Of a DNA stretch of 64,000 nt, positions 1 through 7,038 are shown in pieces (the stretch's first letter is position 1; the number at the start of each line of letters is the position of its first letter). Origin of the DNA: SAR86 cluster bacterium (GTDB lineage Bacteria > Pseudomonadota > Gammaproteobacteria > Magnimaribacterales > Magnimaribacteraceae); the NCBI GenBank assembly GCA_029268615.1, contig JAQWNM010000007.1, positions 1 to 64,000 of the forward strand. The letters run 5' to 3'. The position numbers were made by a program, and so were the translations under genes. The notes under the pieces are model-generated. The model was not told where the DNA came from, ran no database searches, and saw only the letters and a program-made list of their open reading frames with translations.

Positions 1-262
1 GGGAATGGAGCCATACATACTAGGAGCTTACTCAGCTCCTGGACACAATCAAGACGACTTAAAATTGCGAACCGAATTAGCCAGCCCAGTTCAAAATAAA
101 ATATTTTTTGCCGGCGAGGCAACAAGTGTCCTAGAGTATGCCTTTACTCATGGTGCTTTAAACACAGGGCTAAGAGAAGCCAAAAAAATTAAAGAATTAT
201 ATCCATTAGATCTACAATCTTACCCAGTAACGGTTATAAACAACTCCGTAACGGTTGAGTAG
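1..262 (+). CDS. Flavin amine oxidase, C-terminal end (partial)
   Basis: Only the last ~86 residues are present; the frame is open to the left edge, so the start lies outside the window. The sequence shows the C-terminal FAD-binding signature of the monoamine oxidase/polyamine oxidase family: a PYILGAYS-like strand, then FFAGEATS followed by FTHGALNTG, which in this family contacts the flavin near the end of the protein. The family oxidises amines using FAD; the substrate cannot be told from this fragment. The last residues (VTVINNSVTVE) and the stop codon lie inside copy 1 of a repeat that recurs near 991-1044, so the native C-terminus may have been altered by that repeat. Confidence 0.85.
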   Translation, partial: GMEPYILGAYSAPGHNQDDLKLRTELASPVQNKIFFAGEATSVLEYAFTHGALNTGLREAKKIKELYPLDLQSYPVTVINNSVTVE

Positions 263-280
263 TTTCGATCGTCGAACTAA
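227..280 (+). repeat. Imperfect ~54-base direct repeat, copy 1
   Basis: Bases 239-267 match 1003-1031 at 27 of 29 positions, with weaker similarity on both sides (offset 764). The copy overlaps the 3' end and stop codon of the amine oxidase gene. It ends in a small palindrome (AGTTTCGA, TCG, TCGAACT) whose pairing is partly kept in copy 2 despite base changes. There is no T-run, so it is not a classical terminator. The function is unknown. Confidence 0.7.
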
Positions 281-294
281 ATTTAGATTAGAAA

Positions 295-438
295 ATGAAC
301 GATTTTTATAATTTTTTTTGTAAGGTAGAGTTTCTTTGTTATCAAAACGAACCTAACTGGTTGGGATGGTTTGTTATAGTTGTTGTGGGAGTCTATCTTG
401 TTGGTATGATTTTTATAACGTTTGATTTTTTTGATTAA
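295..438 (+). CDS. Putative 47-residue single-pass membrane protein
   Basis: An ATG-initiated frame of 47 codons lies between the two direct repeats. The N-terminal ~23 residues contain several aromatic residues and two cysteines (FFCKVEFLC). A strongly hydrophobic segment follows at about residues 24-43 (WLGWFVIVVVGVYLVGMIF), and the tail is acidic (FDFFD). This fits a small inner-membrane protein with one helix. No clear Shine-Dalgarno sequence precedes the ATG and I do not recognise a family, so it is a candidate only. It lies upstream of the DUF805 gene on the same strand, inside the repeat-bracketed segment. Confidence 0.4.
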   Translation: MNDFYNFFCKVEFLCYQNEPNWLGWFVIVVVGVYLVGMIFITFDFFD

Positions 439-451
439 TGAAAAAATCTAC

Positions 452-498
452 TTCGACGAACAATCGACATCAGTTACAGTGGAGTAATTCACAACGGT
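452..498 (-). repeat. Degenerate inverted copy of the repeat
   Basis: Read on the reverse strand this stretch resembles copy 2. It contains TTCACAACGGT (488-498), the exact reverse complement of ACCGTTGTGAA at 994-1004, and a diverged TTCGACGAAC block corresponding to the palindromic end. With copy 2 it forms an inverted pair around the DUF805 gene. Similarity outside the 11-base exact match is weak. Confidence 0.45.
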
Positions 499-583
499 AA
501 ATAATATCCTTCAGGCGAGATGTTCTTGACTAAAGCACCTCATGAGGACTAATGTTTTACTTTGTAATCTCTAAGAGGAAGGA

Positions 584-982
584 ATGAGCTTTGTAGAATC
601 TATAGAATCAGCATTTAAGAAATATTTTGTTTGGAAAGGAAGGGCATCAAGATCAGAATTTTGGTGGTTTTATCTTTTTTATATCGTAGGCACAATAGTT
701 ACAACCCTAGTAGATTTAATTTACGGCGTGCCTGTATTAAATACAGTCTTTTCTTTAGCACTCCTCTTCCCGTTTCTTAGTGTTTTTATAAGAAGGCTGC
801 ACGATACAGGACATTCTGGGTGGTGGTATTGGATTATCCTTCTGCCCATAGCCATATATAGCTATGAAGGAAGGAACCACAAAGTGTTAATGCCTATATT
901 TGGATTTATGTATGCCATTAAACTGCTTTTTACTTTAAGCGAAGAAGGGGATAATCACTACGGATCAAGCCCTCTGGGCTAG
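584..982 (+). CDS. DUF805 family inner-membrane protein
   Basis: This 132-residue protein matches the DUF805 (YhaH-like) pattern. It opens with an amphipathic FVESIESAFKKYFVWKGRASRSEFWWFYLF segment, typical of the family's N-terminus, followed by membrane helices at about residues 26-45, 48-66 and 78-92. The conserved RRLHDTGHSGWWYW motif sits between helices, and the protein ends with NHYGSSPLG, matching the family's usual YG..P tail. The biochemical role of the family is not known. A strong ribosome binding site (GAGGAAGGA) directly precedes the ATG, which fixes the start. The gene is flanked by an inverted and a direct repeat and faces the XRE regulator gene tail to tail. Confidence 0.88.
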   Translation: MSFVESIESAFKKYFVWKGRASRSEFWWFYLFYIVGTIVTTLVDLIYGVPVLNTVFSLALLFPFLSVFIRRLHDTGHSGWWYWIILLPIAIYSYEGRNHKVLMPIFGFMYAIKLLFTLSEEGDNHYGSSPLG

Positions 983-990
983 TTACATAA

Positions 991-1044
991 TTCACCGTTG
1001 TGAACAATTCCTTAACGGTTGAGTAGTTTCGTTTGCCGAATTAA
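991..1044 (+). repeat. Imperfect ~54-base direct repeat, copy 2
   Basis: Second copy of the element at 227-280, lying between the end of the DUF805 gene and the end of the XRE regulator gene. Its left end (ACCGTTGTGAA) is also the inverted partner of 488-498. The palindromic right half (AGTTTCG, loop, CGAATT) keeps most of the stem found in copy 1. Confidence 0.7.
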
Positions 1045-1259
1045 TTTTTAGGTAATTTAAATAAATCCTCCACCTTACAACCAAGTCTTTTTGCAATTTT
1101 TAATGCAAGAACAGTAGAGGGCACGTATATGCCATTTTCAATTGCATTGATACTTTTCCGAGAAACCTCTGCATCTTCAGAAAGTTCTTGCTGAGTTAGT
1201 CCAGCTGCTTTCCTGAGTTCTTCAAGATTATTTAAAAGATTTTGGTGATGTTTGCCCAC
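1041..1259 (-). CDS. Small XRE-family helix-turn-helix regulator
   Basis: A 72-residue protein made almost entirely of one HTH_3/Cro-type domain. LEELRKAAGLTQQELSEDAEVSRKSINAIENG gives the helix-turn-helix, and the C-terminal LALKIAKRLGCKVEDLF gives the last helices. Such short regulators often accompany small membrane proteins and autoregulate. The start is a GTG supported by AAGGA seven bases upstream. It is the last gene of a four-gene reverse-strand operon (2340 to 1041) with gaps of about 10 bases. It may bind the inverted repeat in the 2341-2497 gap, which is inference. Confidence 0.85.
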   Translation of the reverse strand: MGKHHQNLLNNLEELRKAAGLTQQELSEDAEVSRKSINAIENGIYVPSTVLALKIAKRLGCKVEDLFKLPKN

Positions 1260-1270
1260 TTAAAATCCTT

Positions 1271-1714
1271 TTAATAAGAAGCTTCTGCTTTAGATTCTTT
1301 AAAATCTCCCAAAGAGAAAATTAACATTAGAGCACCAAATACTGCCCAAGCAAAAGCTGCTATTTGATAGATCATCTTATTGGCGCTGGCCAAATCCCAG
1401 TTGGACCAATCTTGAATAGAAAAGATAATAAAAATTCCAAAGCCGTTCAAAGCGTAGCCAATTGAACCTAGTTTGTAATACCTTAAGGCCGAATACTCAT
1501 CATACAGCATATTATTCATTTTCTTATCCCCAAAATAATACGAAGCGCACAGATAACTTGAACCAAGAATAATAAGCACTCCCGGAATAAACATGGCATT
1601 AGAAGGCAGGCTAAGGAAACTTAGATTTAGTAAATCTAATAACAAATATAAAGCGAAGAATATTTGAGCTAAACCACAAGTTGAAACTATTAAAAATCTT
1701 ACAAAATACGTCAT
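1271..1714 (-). CDS. Four-helix membrane protein, unrecognised
   Basis: A 147-residue hydrophobic protein with four likely transmembrane helices at about residues 6-27, 38-60, 84-101 and 115-135. The connecting loop (GDKKMNNMLYDEYSALRYYKLG) is charged. I do not recognise a catalytic motif or named family. It has a good ribosome binding site (AAGAGGT) and lies between a DUF6249-like membrane protein gene and the XRE regulator gene in the same operon. This suggests a membrane component whose expression is set by the regulator; the actual role is unknown. Confidence 0.7.
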   Translation of the reverse strand: MTYFVRFLIVSTCGLAQIFFALYLLLDLLNLSFLSLPSNAMFIPGVLIILGSSYLCASYYFGDKKMNNMLYDEYSALRYYKLGSIGYALNGFGIFIIFSIQDWSNWDLASANKMIYQIAAFAWAVFGALMLIFSLGDFKESKAEASY

Positions 1715-1723
1715 CTATACCTC

Positions 1724-2113
1724 TTACTTTTCTTCGAAGTCTTCAACTGCCTTTGTGATTTCTTCGCTAGTATTTGGATAGATGTAGCCGGCAGCCATGG
1801 TACCTATTCCTATGAAGCCAACTAACAACCCTACGCCCTCAAAAAAAGATCCCATAGAAGCAAAACCAAAACAATAAATTCCGACACCTACAAAAATGGT
1901 TATTAGGCCCCCCCTACGATAGTCGACTGGCTCTTTTTTCCTTTCATCAAAAATACTTAATAAACGCTCAAGCTTAGTTGGGTCATCAAGGTTTTTTGAT
2001 ATTTCTAAAATGGTTTCATTTTTATGTTTGGTTTCATGATAAAGCCAGAAGAAGACTGCCAGGGGCACAATGATTCCAACAGAGATTCCTGCAAGCGGTA
2101 CTATAATTTCCAT
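1724..2113 (-). CDS. DUF6249-like membrane protein
   Basis: The 129 residues show an N-terminal membrane helix (about 5-24), a charged cytoplasmic stretch (HETKHKNETILEISKNLDDPTKLERLLSIFDERKK), then two helices (about 69-85 and 90-110) and a short acidic tail. The layout resembles DUF6249-type proteins, whose function is not known. The C-terminus (AGYIYPNTSEEITKAVEDFEEK) is closely similar to that of the preceding small gene (AGYIYLSESERVNKAVEQFEKR), so the two are probably paralogous. The ribosome binding site (TAGGAGAA) supports the ATG. Confidence 0.7.
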   Translation of the reverse strand: MEIIVPLAGISVGIIVPLAVFFWLYHETKHKNETILEISKNLDDPTKLERLLSIFDERKKEPVDYRRGGLITIFVGVGIYCFGFASMGSFFEGVGLLVGFIGIGTMAAGYIYPNTSEEITKAVEDFEEK

Positions 2114-2121
2114 AATTTCTC

Positions 2122-2340
2122 CTATCTTTTTTCAAATTGCTCAACGGCTTTATTGACTCTTTCACTTTCACTTAAATAGATGTAGCCTGCAAATACAAAG
2201 CTTAAACCTGTTGCGATAACAACCAATCCCATGCCTGTAAATAAAAAACCCAAGGGGTCATATAAGACGACACCAAATAGACTTAATCCAAGCCCTATAT
2301 GCATTATTAAATTTCTTTTTTCGCTTGTAGCGTAGTTCAT
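2122..2340 (-). CDS. Small two-helix membrane protein, first gene of XRE operon
   Basis: This 72-residue protein has two hydrophobic helices (about 12-30 and 33-54) and a charged amphipathic tail. The tail aligns with the end of the next gene's product, suggesting duplication of a membrane module within the operon. AAGGAGAAG just before the ATG fixes the start. No family is recognised. As first gene of the reverse-strand unit it is probably transcribed from a promoter within 2341-2497. Confidence 0.7.
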   Translation of the reverse strand: MNYATSEKRNLIMHIGLGLSLFGVVLYDPLGFLFTGMGLVVIATGLSFVFAGYIYLSESERVNKAVEQFEKR

Positions 2341-2358
2341 TATCTTCTCCTTGCTAAA

Positions 2359-2405
2359 ATGTAACGCAAACTTAACATGATATTTTAGAGAAGTAAAGGT
2401 TACAT
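2359..2405. promoter_or_regulatory. Inverted repeat ATGTAAC...GTTACAT in divergent promoter region
   Basis: Two perfect 7-base half-sites, ATGTAAC (2359-2365) and GTTACAT (2399-2405), lie with centres 40 bases apart, close to four helical turns. They sit just upstream of the XRE membrane-protein operon, in the gap shared with the divergent gene at 2498. This geometry would suit two operators bridged by a dimeric regulator. No binding evidence exists; the XRE protein is the natural candidate. Confidence 0.35.
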
Positions 2406-2497
2406 ATTAAAATATTTAAAATTCTTCATGGAAGAAATATATATAGGTTTTGATAAGTAGTTGCAAATCATATTCAAAAAAATAGATAATAAAACAA

Positions 2498-2968
2498 ATG
2501 AAAGTATTAAAAAGGTTAGGAATCATAGCTCTAGTTTATGTTGTTTTTGTTTTGCTATTTGAGACCGTATTTCTAGGAATGTATCAACCTTCTTTTGAGG
2601 CCGCAGAGGGATGCCCAAACGCAAAAGGACAAAAGACCCTAAGGAGAGATTGCGGCATACCAATGATTGCTATTACAACGACGAACGATAAGGGGATGAC
2701 AAATAGTAGGATGGTAGCCCGCTTTGTTACTAACGAAAAGCTATATGTTTCTGCTCACCATTGGACAAGAGGTTGGCATAAAGCGGCTCTTAAGAATCCT
2801 AATGTACAAGGAGAAATTCAAGGAAATATTAAAGATTATATTGCGGTGCCGATTGAAGGAGAAGAGTTTAATCAAGTGGCAGCTGAGCATCCTTTGCCGC
2901 TTGGAGTAAAGTTCATGATGGGGTTTCCGCCGCCAAGACAAATTCTCCGCTTAGACCCCTTGGAATGA
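2498..2968 (+). CDS. Membrane-anchored DDN-like (nitroreductase/deazaflavin-type) protein
   Basis: The 156-residue protein starts with a hydrophobic helix (about residues 6-28) and then a split-barrel domain. The segment RFVTNEKLYVSAHHWTRGWHKAALKNPNVQGEI matches the core pattern of the DDN/PNPOx-like family (strand, W-x-x-N/A-L-x-x-NP-x-V). Members bind deazaflavin (F420) or flavin-type cofactors and reduce quinones or nitro compounds. F420 use is unproven here and is unusual for Gammaproteobacteria, so cofactor and substrate are open. The stop codon overlaps a short 25-codon frame with no convincing function. It is divergent from the XRE operon. Confidence 0.6.
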   Translation: MKVLKRLGIIALVYVVFVLLFETVFLGMYQPSFEAAEGCPNAKGQKTLRRDCGIPMIAITTTNDKGMTNSRMVARFVTNEKLYVSAHHWTRGWHKAALKNPNVQGEIQGNIKDYIAVPIEGEEFNQVAAEHPLPLGVKFMMGFPPPRQILRLDPLE

Positions 2969-3029
2969 AAAAATTAGTTACTTTTTTATTATTCTTGATA
3001 AACGTTAAGCAAGAAGAAACATTCGCCTC

Positions 3030-3389
3030 ATGGAAAAGATAAATTTTAAATCTAAGTTCAGTAAATTTAATGAAATATGGTCGCCTAAAATTATTGCAGA
3101 AATGAACGACTATCATTTTAAATTAGTAAAGATTAAAAACGATTTTATCTGGCATAACCACGAAGATACAGATGAGGTTTTTGTTGTAATAGAAGGAAAA
3201 ATTAGTATTGAATTCGAAGATGAAGTTATTCAACTAAAGGAAGGTGAGATGATAGTTGTGCCCAAAGGGAGAAAACATAAGCCTTTTGCAGAAGAAGAAT
3301 CAAAGATTATGTTAATTGAACCAAAAGGGGTAATAAATACAGGGGATAAAAAAAATGAACTTACTAAAAAAAATGATCAATGGATATAA
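3030..3389 (+). CDS. Cupin-fold protein (cupin_2)
   Basis: A compact 119-residue single cupin domain. Motif 1 is W-HNHEDTDEVFVVIEGKISIEF (about residues 34-60), with two histidines and a glutamate placed as metal ligands. Motif 2 is EGEMIVVPKGRKHKPFA (about 70-88), with the fourth ligand histidine. The family includes small isomerases, dioxygenases and binding proteins; the mannose-6-phosphate isomerase-like subgroup looks closest. Substrate is unknown. The gene sits alone in a forward run of small accessory enzymes. Confidence 0.8.
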   Translation: MEKINFKSKFSKFNEIWSPKIIAEMNDYHFKLVKIKNDFIWHNHEDTDEVFVVIEGKISIEFEDEVIQLKEGEMIVVPKGRKHKPFAEEESKIMLIEPKGVINTGDKKNELTKKNDQWI

Positions 3390-3441
3390 ATAGCTTTTAT
3401 GAAATAATGCCCTGTATCAATTTATTAACTAACTTATTATC

Positions 3442-4182
3442 ATGAAACTAGTTCTATTGAAGCCCAGAAATATAGGCTTTCTTACGAGGTTAATAAAAGA
3501 AAACCTGACCAATAAAATTCTAAAAAAGCCAGAATTAACTAATTCCGTCAAAGAATATATTCTAAATAATGCATCAAGAAACAATCCGCAAAGCGTTTTA
3601 GATGTTATGGATCAGTACGCAAAGAAAGAAAGGTTTTTAATGAATGTAGGAGATGTGAAAGGTAAAATTTTAATCAAGGAATTAACTAAATTAAGGGAAA
3701 ACCCAGTAGTTCTAGAACTTGGCTGTTTTTGTGGTTATTCCGCTATTCTAATGGCAAAAAATTTGGGCGACAAAGGAAAAATCATATCCATCGAAGTTGA
3801 TATAAATTATGCAAAAGTAGCTCGCGAAATAATTGATTTTGCTGGACTAAAGCACATAATTACTATTATAGAAGGCTCCTCTAAAGAAATAATACCCACT
3901 TTGGAAGATAAATTTGATCTTGTATTTATAGATCACTGGAAGGATCTCTACAAAAGGGATCTAATAGCTATAGAGGAGAGTGGAATTTTAAAAAAAGGCT
4001 CTGTAATTTTTGCAGATAACGTTGGTAAACTAATATCAGCTTTAGTGGGAGAAAAGGGCAATTCAAATAATTATTTAGACTATGTAAGAAACCATGCAAA
4101 ATTTGAGAGTACAAATATTAAGACTTCGTTGGAGTACTCAAATGCAGAAGATGAAGTAGAAATATCAATCTATGCAGGATAA
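3442..4182 (+). CDS. SAM-dependent O-methyltransferase (catechol OMT-like)
   Basis: The 246-residue protein has a class I methyltransferase core. Motif I is VLELGCFCGYSAILMA (about residues 92-107), an acidic ribose-binding position follows in IISIEVDINYAKVA, and DLVFIDHWKDLYKRDL carries the metal-site-like Asp-His region of COMT enzymes. ADNVGK near residue 195 corresponds to the COMT metal ligand pair (D-N). This supports a divalent-cation-dependent O-methyltransferase acting on a catechol-like substrate, which cannot be identified. The N-terminal ~60 residues are helical and basic, as in eukaryote-type COMT. Confidence 0.78.
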   Translation: MKLVLLKPRNIGFLTRLIKENLTNKILKKPELTNSVKEYILNNASRNNPQSVLDVMDQYAKKERFLMNVGDVKGKILIKELTKLRENPVVLELGCFCGYSAILMAKNLGDKGKIISIEVDINYAKVAREIIDFAGLKHIITIIEGSSKEIIPTLEDKFDLVFIDHWKDLYKRDLIAIEESGILKKGSVIFADNVGKLISALVGEKGNSNNYLDYVRNHAKFESTNIKTSLEYSNAEDEVEISIYAG

Positions 4183-4206
4183 ATTTTTTTTAAATAACGT
4201 CGAATA

Positions 4207-5226
4207 GTGTTTATATTTATAAAACTTTTTTTTAAGTTGCCGGGAAGCTTCTTATTGTGGCTTTCAGGGAAGGACCAAATGACTAACGGTCATAGAAGGC
4301 TAGACCCTGGGTTTCAATTATTATTGCATTACATGGGAGACGAAGGTGCTGATTTTAGTTTGCCAGCCTCTAAAATTAGAGAGCAAACCGCAGAACAAAC
4401 AAAGACCTTTAGTGCTTTTGATCGACCTTTCTCTAAGGATGTTTCTTTTAAGGATCATGAAATAAATAGGTCTGGAAATTTAATTCGTATAAGAGAGTAT
4501 GTGCCGAAAGGCATAAAAGAAAACGCAGCCTCTTTGGTTTATTTTCATGGAGGCGGTTGGGCTCTTTTGGATATTGAAAGTCACCACAGGTTTACTGGTT
4601 TCTTGGCAAAAGAACTTAATGCAAAGGTTTTTTCTGTTGATTATAGTTTGGCTCCTGAGAGCCCATATCCCGAAGGTCTTTGTGACTGTGAAGCAGCATT
4701 TAATTGGGTAAGAGAGAGTCATGAAGTTTTGGCAGTAAATCCTGAGAGAATATCTGTTGGAGGAGATAGTGCGGGAGGAAATTTAGCCGCTGCATTATGT
4801 TTAAAACTTAATCAAGAAGAAAAATATCTACCCAAAGCTCAACTTTTATTATACCCAGCAACTGCGTTAGATTTTCTTCACCCATCTATTGAAGAACTTT
4901 CAGAAGGTTTTATGTTAACTAAAGAAGCCATGCTATGGTTTAGAGATCAATATCTGTCTGACCAGGAGTCAATTAAAGAGCCTCTGGTTTCTCCCCTCTT
5001 TGCCGAAAGCCTTTCAGGACTCCCCCCCGCTGTTGTAGTGACCGCAGGTTTTGATCCTCTTCGTGATGAGGGCGATAGGTATGCAGAATCATTAATAAAT
5101 TCAGGTGTCGAAACCCATCATCTTACTTTTGATGGATATATTCATGGGTTTGCAAATATGGAGTTAATATCAGGCGTGGATGATGCTTTAAAGCTTATTT
5201 GTTACGACTTTAAAAAAGTTTTTTAA
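4207..5226 (+). CDS. HSL-type alpha/beta hydrolase (esterase/lipase)
   Basis: A 339-residue alpha/beta hydrolase of the hormone-sensitive-lipase (GDXG) family. The oxyanion-hole motif HGGG is at residues 114-117. The nucleophile motif GDSAGG is at 186-191 with Ser188, the acid is Asp283 in FDPLRDEG, and the base is His313 in YIHGF, so all catalytic residues are present. The family hydrolyses short-chain carboxylic esters. The GTG start at 4207 gives a hydrophobic N-terminus (FIFIKLFFKLPGSFLLWL) that could anchor the enzyme in the membrane; an ATG at 4279 is an alternative. Another hydrolase gene follows closely. Confidence 0.88.
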   Translation: MFIFIKLFFKLPGSFLLWLSGKDQMTNGHRRLDPGFQLLLHYMGDEGADFSLPASKIREQTAEQTKTFSAFDRPFSKDVSFKDHEINRSGNLIRIREYVPKGIKENAASLVYFHGGGWALLDIESHHRFTGFLAKELNAKVFSVDYSLAPESPYPEGLCDCEAAFNWVRESHEVLAVNPERISVGGDSAGGNLAAALCLKLNQEEKYLPKAQLLLYPATALDFLHPSIEELSEGFMLTKEAMLWFRDQYLSDQESIKEPLVSPLFAESLSGLPPAVVVTAGFDPLRDEGDRYAESLINSGVETHHLTFDGYIHGFANMELISGVDDALKLICYDFKKVF

Positions 5227-5231
5227 GCAAA

Positions 5232-5348
5232 ATGCTGGAAAGGAAAAACTCATTCTTTAGAGGCTACCTGCTGATATTTCTTATATTCATCATTGGGCTG
5301 GTCTTTGGAGGAGCTCTTTCTTTGGCCTATGTTTTTTACCTTTCATGA
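5232..5348 (+). CDS. Putative 38-residue membrane peptide coupled to downstream esterase
   Basis: Six bases after the lipase gene an ATG opens a 38-codon frame. Its stop overlaps the next start in an ATGA arrangement (5345-5348), typical of translational coupling. The product has a basic N-terminus (MLERKNSFFRG) and one long hydrophobic helix (YLLIFLIFIIGLVFGGALSLAYVFYL). The N-terminus of the next protein has a comparable basic-then-hydrophobic design with GFLFTISYL. It could be a real small membrane protein or a decayed duplicate of that anchor. The ribosome binding site is weak. Confidence 0.45.
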   Translation: MLERKNSFFRGYLLIFLIFIIGLVFGGALSLAYVFYLS

Positions 5349-6337
5349 TTAAATCTTTTTTAATAAGTTATAAGGGGCTTTCTATTACATTTCTTTTTGG
5401 CCTTTGTTTAGGATTTCTTTTTACGATTTCTTATTTAAATTCTTTAACTGGAAAAGTATTCAGAGATCCGCCTTCTCAAGGATCATTTGAATCATTTAAG
5501 ACTACACATGACGGCCTTGAAAGGTCATTTGATGTTTACATTCCTAGTACTCTCTCTATTAACCCTCCTGCTATATTTGTCTTTCATGGATCTTTTGGAA
5601 AGTCAGAAGACATGAGATGGATCACTGGATACGATTTTGAGTATTTAGCTGAAGAAAAAGGTTTTTTGGTTGTCTATCCGCAAGGGTATAAAAATTTTTG
5701 GAATGATTGCAGGGCTTCCGCTGATTATTTAGCTAACCTAGAAAATATAGACGATTTAGGCTTTTTTAAAAAAGTAGTAAAGTTAATAGTTAAAGATTTC
5801 AAAGTAGATCCTACAAAAATTATAACTACAGGCTTATCGAATGGCGGACATATGGTTTATAAATTAGCTTTGGAGGCTCCGGAGGATGTTTTTATAGCGG
5901 CACCACTAGCGGCAAACCTTCCTGTGGAAGAAAATTCTGATTGCACCCCTTCTGGCTTAGCTGTTCACATGATGATTTTTAATGGCACCAATGACCCTAT
6001 AAACCCTTTTGACGGGGGAGTGGTAAAACTACAGGGAAATGCTAGCAGGGGAGCAGTATTGTCTTCCGATGATACTTATAAATATTGGGTCAATTTAATT
6101 GGTCCAGCTAGGGAAGATACATTTCTTTATGAAGAGAAAGACGGTGATATTAAAACTTCTGTAACAAGAAAACAAAGTAATGGCAAAAGGGTAGTAGCCT
6201 TATATTCTCTTGTGAATTCTGGGCATGTAGTAGCTACGCCTAATACTAATTTAGGCTACTACTATGGCGGCACTGCTGGAGATATAATTACCGCTAATGA
6301 AATCTTTTCTTTATATGAGGAGCTATCGAGTCAATGA
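5345..6337 (+). CDS. PHB depolymerase/feruloyl esterase-like hydrolase (LpqC family)
   Basis: A 330-residue secreted or membrane-anchored alpha/beta hydrolase. Residues ~12-32 form an N-terminal hydrophobic segment. FVFHGSFG (79-85) carries the oxyanion region and GLSNGG (163-168) the nucleophile Ser165. NGTNDPINPFDGG (~213-225) supplies the acidic residue and SGHVVATPN near residue 300 the histidine. This matches the COG3509 (polyhydroxybutyrate depolymerase/feruloyl esterase) pattern, including NDCRAS after the YPQGY strand. Likely role: hydrolysis of extracellular polyester or aromatic ester bonds. Its stop lies in the left arm of a terminator hairpin. Confidence 0.83.
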   Translation: MIKSFLISYKGLSITFLFGLCLGFLFTISYLNSLTGKVFRDPPSQGSFESFKTTHDGLERSFDVYIPSTLSINPPAIFVFHGSFGKSEDMRWITGYDFEYLAEEKGFLVVYPQGYKNFWNDCRASADYLANLENIDDLGFFKKVVKLIVKDFKVDPTKIITTGLSNGGHMVYKLALEAPEDVFIAAPLAANLPVEENSDCTPSGLAVHMMIFNGTNDPINPFDGGVVKLQGNASRGAVLSSDDTYKYWVNLIGPAREDTFLYEEKDGDIKTSVTRKQSNGKRVVALYSLVNSGHVVATPNTNLGYYYGGTAGDIITANEIFSLYEELSSQ

Positions 6338-6356
6338 CAAAGTTGGTCATTTTTTT
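6333..6356 (+). terminator. Rho-independent terminator after the esterase gene
   Basis: AATGAC (6333-6338) pairs with GTCATT (6346-6351) across a 7-base loop and is followed at once by a T-run to 6356. The stem includes the esterase stop codon. It ends the 4207-6337 transcription unit. Confidence 0.7.
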
Positions 6357-6391
6357 AATCAACACTATCTAGCCTCATTAGTTTATTCAGA

Positions 6392-7024
6392 ATGAATTGT
6401 ATTGTTTGCAAAAGTGATTTAGTTTCAGTTTATAAAATTCTTGATAGTAAGAAATATTGGGACTGTAAATTTTGCTCTGCAAGATTTTTAGATAAGGGCC
6501 ATCATTTAGATCCCGCTTTAGAAAGGGAAAGGTATTTATTGCACGAAAATAGAATAGAAGACAAAGCATACAGAGATTTTTTATCAAAGTTAGCAAATCC
6601 TTTGAAAGAAAAGTTGTCAAAAAAAAGTGAAGGTTTAGATTACGGCTGCGGAGAAGGGCCTGCGTTAGCAGATATTTTTAAATCTAATGGATTTGGAATG
6701 AATCTATATGACCCATTTTTTTCCCCCGATAAGGATGTTCTTTTAAAAAAATATGACTTTATTACCTGCACCGAAGTAGTTGAGCATTTTTATTACCCAT
6801 TTCAAGAGTTTATTTTCTTAGATAGCCTTTTAGAGAAAGAAGGATGGCTTGGAATAATGACTTCTTTTTTACCAAAAGACGAATTATTCAAAAATTGGTA
6901 TTATAGAAAAGATCCAACTCATGTGGTTTTTTACGCCACAGAAACTTTTGAAGTGATTGCCGCTCAAAGGGGTTGGGATCTTGAGATTGAATCTAGAGAT
7001 GTAGTTTTATTTTATAAGAATTGA
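6392..7024 (+). CDS. Class I SAM methyltransferase with N-terminal zinc ribbon
   Basis: Of 210 residues, the first ~30 carry two CxxC pairs (Cys3/Cys6 and Cys25/Cys28) in a zinc-ribbon layout. A methyltransferase core follows, with motif I GLDYGCGEGP (81-90). EVVEHFYYP-x-x-F is the motif IV/post-IV region seen in Methyltransf_23 proteins, and RKDPTHVVFY comes further on. Bacterial proteins of this design methylate small molecules or sugar intermediates. The substrate is unknown. The next gene starts about 15 bases after the stop. Confidence 0.78.
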   Translation: MNCIVCKSDLVSVYKILDSKKYWDCKFCSARFLDKGHHLDPALERERYLLHENRIEDKAYRDFLSKLANPLKEKLSKKSEGLDYGCGEGPALADIFKSNGFGMNLYDPFFSPDKDVLLKKYDFITCTEVVEHFYYPFQEFIFLDSLLEKEGWLGIMTSFLPKDELFKNWYYRKDPTHVVFYATETFEVIAAQRGWDLEIESRDVVLFYKN

Positions 7025-7038
7025 ATAGGGAGAGAAGT

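Noticed and set aside
227-1044. Integron attC-like sites (GTTGAGT fits GTTRRRY in both direct repeats)
   Set aside because: No matching RYYYAAC partner at the expected distance, no integrase gene, and flanking genes do not form a cassette array.
2965-3042. A 25-codon frame with a signal-like start (MKKLVTFLLFLIN) overlapping the end of the DDN-like gene and the start of the cupin gene
   Set aside because: It ends abruptly within the cupin coding region, has no separate ribosome binding site and no mature domain; it may be a chance frame or remnant.
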